In this document: piece after piece, positions 57,901 through 64,000 of the stretch
Position numbering within the stretch: position 1 is the stretch's first letter
How the letters are laid out: each line of letters begins with the position of its first letter
Source of the DNA: Opisthocomus hoazin
Lineage: Eukaryota > Chordata > Aves > Opisthocomiformes > Opisthocomidae
Length of the DNA: 64,000 bases
NCBI RefSeq assembly: GCF_030867145.1
Contig: NC_134443.1
Location: 2,604,001 to 2,668,000, forward strand
Direction of reading: 5' to 3'
Translations under genes and position numbers: made by a program
The notes under the pieces: generated by a model
Database searches by the model: none
Seen by the model: only the letters and a program-made list of their open reading frames with translations
What the model was told of the DNA's origin: nothing

Positions 57901-60900
57901 CCTGTGAAGAAAGGCTTTGGAGAAATCCTGTTGGTGTTCCTACTGCTCTGAAATCTTCTAATTTTACCCACAAAAGGACCACGATCCGTTACGATACCGA
58001 AGTGTGTGTGTGCGTAACTCCAAGCGTGTGAACTTGCTGCCTTGGTCACAGTGGGACCCCTCGGGTAGAACTGAAGTCGTCACCTGGACAGAGAACTTCC
58101 CGGTCTGCAGGGTCTTCTAAAGTTCTGATTTAAACACAGAATTATTTACGTTATTACCCATTCTAGAATCACGAGAAATTACAGCGTAGGGTTAAAGAAA
58201 GCCCAATATGCTCTTCTTTTTCAGGGATCCATCCGTTTCCAAATCTATCGAAAGAATCTTCAAAATCTGGGAGGACAGAAACGTGTACCCCGAGGAAACC
58301 ATTTTGGCACTGAAAGAAGCTCTGAGTAAGTTACTTACCCTTTGCGTTCCTTCCCTTACAAACCAGTGCATGAGCTGAAAGAAGATGCCTGGAGTCGCTG
58401 AGCAAAATGAGTTTATTGCTCGTATCTGTTCTTGCTGTGTTGGCACCTAGTAAAGACTTTAAGGTAGCAAGGTGGTGTACGTGAGCAGGGCTGAGTTCAT
58501 CTGCTTCGCCTTCTTTGTACCTTTCTAAAAGCAGCTCTGAATCCTTTCACGTAAGCTGGAGTTGTTCCAGCTGAGAGTAAACAGCACGTGAAGGTGAAGT
58601 GGTCCTGCAGGTCCTCAGCACGGTGCCCTGGGAGAGGGCTTGTGTCCCTGGCTCTTCCTCTGAGCGTGAGCCGACGCTCGGCCTCCGCGGCGGGGCGAGG
58701 AACAGAGGCGGCTTCCTTCCTTTCTAGTCTGTTTTAGCAAGAAGTTGTTTTTACTAATAATATTTGTGGTGTGGGAAAGAGGCTGGAAGCAAAGCCGGTG
58801 GAGTGTCCTCAAGTACTTAGAAAAGAACTCTGCTTAAAAGCCGAAATGGCCGATGTTAACTGGAAGCAGGTGTAGTCAGCTCAAACCCGAAATTAGCCAA
58901 TACTCAAATACTTGAAGGAAATGGGTCCACGTTTCTGCTTCGCTTGCTTACGTCGTTCAGAGCTAAAGGTGCTTCAGGAAATCCTCACGTGTGGTTTCGA
59001 GGGCCAGTCGTCGTCACGGCAGGAGAAACACCGTGTCTCGGGTTCAGGCTTTGGCACCTGGAAAGGCTTTAGCTGGGCGTTGCATGCTGAGAAGCGAAGT
59101 TTATGCTTATATTCCAAAATGTCTGATTTTTGTAACTTGAAGACAAAAATATGTCAAATTACGTGTAAATTAGGCATCGTGGCTCTTTCCCCGACTTGCG
59201 TTACTTGCCTGTTGAATGCTGAGTTCGTAAAAGCCTCCTGGAAGAGCCGAGCAGTAAAGTTTTATTTTCAGATGCCTTGTGTTTTTCCTTTTTACTCTGG
59301 TCATTGCTGTGATTTTTGAACTGTCTTAGTGCAAGGGCAAACAGAAACTTGATTTAAAAATGGAAGACCATCCCACAGGTTGCTGTATTCCTGAGTAAAC
59401 CTAGGTTCTCTTGGGCATCCAGCAGCTCACCTCAGGAAGTTGGTCTAGGTGTTTTAAAACAAATTTCTGTTCACTCTTCTACCGTGCAACCGTATGGCAC
59501 CAAAAGCCAGATTCTTAAAGGAATCCCATAGTGCCAGACTGCAAAACCTGAAATGTTTTCCAGGTACCACTTTCAAAACTCAGAAGCAGCTGAAAGAAAC
59601 TCTGAACAAACAACCGAATAAGCCGTGGAAGAAATCGCAAAGTAAGGAAACAATGTGAACTCTCTGAACTAATCTAGACATTGCCTGCTTGAGGAACAGA
59701 AGAAAGGCTGGCCCAGACCGGGCAAAGTACCTGGACTAAAACAGGAGCCAGCATGCGTCTTCCAGGCTTGTAAAGCTCCTGACAGACTAATGTGTAACGC
59801 ACCGAGGAGTTGTTGTAGAGAACCAGTTTTTAAAGGAATGAAGTATGAAAAAAAAATAAAGTCTTTATGAGAGCGGAGGTTATGAACGGTAGAGGAAGGA
59901 GCTGGTGGAGCCGCTTGGAAACTGGCGTTAGACTGTGCAGAGATGGAGAGACGACAGACAGAACCCTGTGCTTTGGCAGCAGGAGGTGGACGCTGCCTTC
60001 GTGCTCAGGAACACGCCTGCAGCAGCAAGCTAGGTGCTAGGATAGAAGAAAACTGGAAGCTGGCAGTGCCGATAATGAACTTCGGCGTCCGACAGTGCCG
60101 GGAGCGCAGTCTAGCGGGAAGCGCGTGCCTGATGCACGGAGCGTACTGATCTCCAGATACGCTCGGGCCTTGGCTGGTCCGTACAGCGAGGTGGTGGAAC
60201 AGTAGGTGTCAGACGTGGCGTGCGCCCGCCTGCACGAGTGCTGAGATCAGAAGGTTGGCAGAAGAGTTTGGAAGCGTTTGTTACATCGTTCCCAAACAGC
60301 AATGGGCTGTGTTCAGCGTGCATGAAGGGTTTAGCGTTCTGCTTCTTGTCGGAGGTTTCTCCTGTTTTGTCCAGACACCAGGGGATTTAGTGTCTCTCGA
60401 CAGCGGGATTCATTCCCCCCTGCTCTGTTAGTAAGATGTCAGGATAAAGGTGTTAGAGTTTTGAAGGCTGAGAGCACGGTTAGGCCTAGTAAGTACCGAA
60501 GGGAGACCCCGTGTGAAGGGAGCGCTGGGCTGTGTGGGTCAGCTCTGAGTCTGGCCCTTAGGAAATCACATTCCCGTCCTTGGAGAGAGGTGTAAACCTT
60601 GGAGAGGCTGAGGCTCGTAGACCCACCCCGGCAGGGACTTGTCTTCCCCACAGTAGGGCTGGAACAGATAGGCACAGTAAACTTTTGTAGCATGTTAAAA
60701 ACAAAAAAAAAAAAAAGGCAAGCAATAGTAGAATTTGTTGACCTGAGTCGCGACCTAGCTGCACGTGGCTGTGTCCTGATTAGCTAACGGGAAGCCGGAG
60801 CGCTGAGGGACATCTGTGTGGAGGGGAATATGGAGCGAGTGACAACAGCCGGCCAGTCTTCCGGTGATCTGTATTAAAATATTGTTATTAGAACTGCCCG

Positions 60901-63500
60901 ACTTTTAGTCGGGGCCTAGTTCCTTGGGTTCTTTATACTTTTTCTTTATTCCAACAGCATCCACGAACCCGAAAGCAGCTTTGAAGTCCAAGATTGTTGC
61001 CGAATTCAGGGTAAGTCTGCAAGTGGAAATACTCTGTTGCGCTAACCTCCATCCTTGGGCTGTAGCGTACGCCCACCGGCGGTGTGAGGTTGATGGGAAG
61101 CTCGAGTGTTCAGCGTCTGTTTGCTCCTTGGCAGGTAATGCCTGCTAGATGTTTCAGGTGCGGGTTTTGTTAGGGCTGCCACCCCTTCTGTGCGCTGTTA
61201 GGGACAACAAGGCAACTGGAAAGCCTTTGGAGAGCGGTGAGGAGGTTCCCTGTGGAGATGCAGGTTTTCCTTTGGGGTAACCTCGTACAGGAGAGCAGTT
61301 TGCCGTAAAGTCCACGGCTCCTACGCCTCGAGGGGCTGGCTGTTATGGACGGCGCTGACCGGGGCGTGCGGTCAGATCAGCCTCTTGGAGGAGCTTAGGT
61401 TAGCCGAGGAGTTGGTGGCAAGAAGTCTGTCTAAATCTGGAGTACTGTGTCCAGTTCTGGGCTCCCCAGTTCAAGAAAGATGAAGAGCTACTGGAGAGAG
61501 TCCAGCGCAGGGCTACGAGGATGGTGAGGGGACTGGAGCATCTCCCCTACGAGGAGAGGTTGAGGGAACTGGGCTTGTTCAGCCTGAAGAAGAGAAGGCT
61601 GCAAGGGGACCTTATAAATGCCTACAAATATCTGAAGGGTGGGTGTCAGGAGGATGGGGCCAAGCTCTTTTCAGTGGTGCCCAGTGACAGGACAAGGGGC
61701 AATGGGCACAAACTGAAGCACAGGAAGTTCCGTCTGAACATGAGGAAGAACTTCTTCCCTCTGAGGGTGACGGAGCCCTGGAACAGGCTGCCCAGGGAGG
61801 TTGTGGAGTCTCCTTCTCTGGAGATATTCAAGACCCGCCTGGACAAGGTCCTGTGCAGCCTGCTGTAGGTGACCCTGCTTCGGCAGGGGGGTTGGACTAG
61901 ATGACCCACAGAGGTCCCTGCCAACCCCTACTATTCTGTGATTCTGTGATTCTGTAAATGAGGTCCCCCGAAGGAGCATGGTATGTTAATGAAATGCACG
62001 GGCACTAACAGAGTCAAGAAAAAAAAATAATAAAATAAAAAAGGTCTGTCCCTACTCTTAACCATCACAACCAAGAGATTTGTAGAATTACAGCCCCTTC
62101 CTGGGCCCGAGCCTGCTGATGTGTTTGACTTGAGGTTACAGACCCGGAGATTCGCAGGCTTCGTCTCTGCGTTAGCTCGCGTTTGGAAGCGGGCGTGAAC
62201 GGGAGCGCTGTTTGTCGCTGAAGCGGGGCTGCGCCGTTAGCTCTGTGCAGCGGGGCTTCTCTTCCGCGGAATGTGATGAGGGTGCTTTTCGTGTTTGATT
62301 TTTTCCAGCCCCAGTCTCTCATCGATGAGCTGCTGTTATACAAGCGCTCGGAAGACCAGATAGAACTGAAAGAGAAGCAGCTTTCCACGATGAGAGTGGA
62401 TGTGTGCAGCACTGAAACACTGAAATGCTTGAAAGGTAAAGGCAGCGTATCGCGAACAAACCCCGACGGAGGCGCGAATACCTGTCCTGACAGTTGTAGG
62501 AGCTCCTCGCTGCTGCTGAGCCTTAGACCAGAAACCGCACTGCGCTGTAAAATGCCAGAATTTCCGAGTGCAGTTAAGAACCACCAAGCAGGAGCTGAAA
62601 ACCTTCGTTAATTGAACCTGTTTGTAGAAATCCGCAGACAGAGCTGAGACAAAGCGGGAGTGATGAAGATGTGTTTTGTACTGTTCAGACGTGCCCTCGT
62701 ATATCATTCACACACGCATGGTTCTTAATTCAGAATCCCTTACGCAGTTTGGGATGGAAGTTAATTGTAGCCACTCAGGGATGCCTTAGCTTGAGAACGC
62801 CGACTGTGAGTCCGGTAGCAAGCGGCGTGTGTTAGGGGTGAATGAGCTGAGTTACGCTGAGCCGTATGAAGAGGAAATTGAATTTTAAAAGTGCAGATAG
62901 CTCTAGCTGTGCTTAGTAATCTGTGACTGCGGTCTTTGAAAACGGTCGCAGCCGTGGTAGCTCGCAGATGTTGTGAACCCCGATGATGTTAGGAATCTTC
63001 GGTAACGAAGGAAAAATAAACCTCAAGATTTTTGCCTCTTCCGAAATGAAAGTGCAATCTCTGGGTAACTGAAAGAGTAAAATTTTACACTTCTGTGTCT
63101 CAAACTTACTTATCGCTGATAACTAGTTGGAAAACAATAGGTGCTGCCAGCGGCTTGGCCCCTTTGTTTCAGGGGGTGTCGGTGGATGAACAGGGTGGGG
63201 GGGGGGGGCTGCACGGCATGGTGTGGCGTCCGTTGCCTGGACGTCCTTCAGCATGCGCTTTGGAGAGCTGAGCTCTGGTTTAGCAGGTGGCAGCTTAATT
63301 TCCGTGGTGTTAATCTCCTTGCAGACAAAACGGGAGGAAAGAAGTTCTCCAAGGAGTTTGAGGAAGCAAGTTCAAAGCTGGAAGAGTTTGTTAACGGCTT
63401 AGACAAGCAAGTGAAAAATGGCCCCTCCCTCACCGAAGCCCTGGAGAACGCCGGTATATTTTATGAAGCGCAGTATAAGGAAGTCAAGGTGGTAGCAAAT
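48904..63500 (+). CDS. RPRD2: RPRD2, first seven coding exons (partial, 3' part off window)
   Basis: Regulation of nuclear pre-mRNA domain-containing protein 2, which binds the phosphorylated C-terminal domain of RNA polymerase II and associates with CTD phosphatase RPAP2. Exons: 48904-49129, 55551-55680, 58225-58325, 59564-59641, 60958-61010, 62309-62435 and 63325-63500. They sum to 891 bases, 297 codons, all in phase, then a GTAAGT donor. After a Gly/Ser/Ala-rich start ([15 protein letters not shown], with a (TCC)8 tract), the CID/RPR domain begins at [14 protein letters not shown] and includes [16 protein letters not shown]-type helices (here [14 protein letters not shown]), [17 protein letters not shown] and [15 protein letters not shown] coiled region follows ([32 protein letters not shown]). 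Human RPRD2 is about 1461 residues, so roughly four fifths lies to the right. Intron 1 is 6.4 kb. Confidence 0.97.
49130..55550 (+). other. RPRD2 intron 1
   Basis: The first kilobase is GC rich, with a short GGGGTCNGCAGGCTGGGGG repeat at about 49250-49340. The rest is ordinary sequence with a poly(A) run at about 51795-51812. No nested gene with domain or splice support is seen on either strand; open frames up to 225 codons have no recognisable content. Confidence 0.65.
55681..60957 (+). other. RPRD2 introns 2 to 4
   Basis: Apart from exons 3 and 4 (58225-58325 and 59564-59641) this is non-coding. It holds a duplicated 18-base word CTCAGGCTGGCACGTGTC at about 56291-56326, a (TTTC)n run at about 57614-57631, a poly(A) run at about 60703-60716 and no gene that I can support. 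Confidence 0.6.
61430..61957 (+). mobile_element. CR1 LINE, 5'-truncated copy, 3' end complete
   Basis: The last part of a CR1 non-LTR retrotransposon in the sense of RPRD2, inside intron 5. It keeps the characteristic CCAGTTCTGGGCTCCCCAGT stretch, the end of the reverse-transcriptase ORF2 (an open frame at 61521-61868 with [20 protein letters not shown], ending [13 protein letters not shown]), the GGTTGGACTAGATGACC region of the 3' UTR and the terminal ATTCTGTG repeats at about 61932-61955. It is 5'-truncated, as nearly all copies are. The C-terminal frame is still open over 115 codons, which suggests a fairly late insertion. Confidence 0.95.
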
Positions 63501-64000
63501 GTAAGTATGTTTTTCCTCAGTTCTCAAGCATCTCGGAGACTGGAAAGTGCATCATTTCTACTCAGAAATGATGACGTTTGGTGTCATTATTGTACAAATG
63601 GTTTCAAAACAGATCAGAGTTGAGGTGTTGGGCAAGAGAAGGAGATGCTGGAACAATCCGTAAGTCAGGAATTCCCTTCTTGTGCGTTGCTGGAATTTTG
63701 TAGCCCCTCTGGATTTTCAAACAGGTGGAAATTAGGGTTTGTCAACGAATCCGAAACTCTGGAAGCTGCACAAGTTGTGGTCAATACGTGAACTGTGTGA
63801 ATAAAGAAAGAAAGAGTTCCACGAAGTGTCGTAAAAACAACCAAGGCCCCTAACCCTACTAGAAAAACTCTAAACAGGCGCAATATTTGTTAGAATCTTT
63901 TTTTTTTTTATGAAAATTGTTTTCTGTCACTGGAAAAAGGTTTTACCTTCCCCTTTTTTTGTGCTTCTTGCTCAGCAAGTCTCCCTGACAAGCGGAGCTC
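63501..64000 (+). other. RPRD2 intron 7, start
   Basis: Non-coding sequence after the exon 7 donor, with T-rich and A-rich runs at about 63897-63911. The next exon (AYKTFANRV in human) is not reached. Confidence 0.7.

Overview
The window looks like a gene-dense, very GC-rich avian microchromosome segment. The evidence is short introns, long G/C homopolymers, abundant minisatellites and a chicken-repeat-1 (CR1) LINE tail with its ATTCTGTG-type end. The encoded proteins match vertebrate genes that lie together on human 1q21.2, and in chicken this block is expected on chromosome 25. The exact species cannot be read from the sequence.

Layout from left to right: the 5' end of ANP32E (minus strand; exons 1 and 2, rest off the left edge); about 4.8 kb without a recognisable gene; a small minus-strand secreted-protein gene that I take to be the bird counterpart of C1orf54 (7.1-12.0 kb); about 5.8 kb without a recognisable gene; a minus-strand immunoglobulin-superfamily receptor with a germline-joined V-J domain, a C1 domain and a membrane anchor (17.8-19.2 kb); a plus-strand Ig-domain receptor whose tail carries an ITIM (20.6-22.0 kb; its 5' end is not found); APH1A (plus, 22.3-25.9 kb); CA14 (minus, 26.5-30.1 kb); CIART (plus, 32.0-33.0 kb); MRPS21 (plus, 34.1-34.9 kb); PRPF3 (plus, 37.0-48.0 kb); and the first seven coding exons of RPRD2 (plus, from 48.9 kb, running off the right edge).

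For APH1A, CA14, CIART, MRPS21 and PRPF3 I could follow splice sites and reading phase through the whole coding sequence, and the summed exon lengths give 265, 343, 213, 87 and 684 residues. Compared with the human order as I know it (ANP32E-, CA14+, APH1A-, C1orf54+, CIART+, MRPS21+, PRPF3+, RPRD2+), the CA14-APH1A-C1orf54 block is inverted as a unit. Two Ig receptors with no human counterpart at this place sit inside the block.

The genes do not form one pathway. ANP32E is an H2A.Z chaperone, APH1A a gamma-secretase subunit, CA14 a membrane carbonic anhydrase, CIART a circadian repressor, MRPS21 a mitoribosomal protein, PRPF3 a U4/U6 snRNP protein and RPRD2 an RNA polymerase II CTD-binding protein. 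The most interesting parts are the divergent pair of Ig receptors, the fast-evolving C1orf54-like gene, the clock-type promoter of CIART (tandem E-boxes plus a D-box) and the inversion with a minisatellite near one breakpoint.
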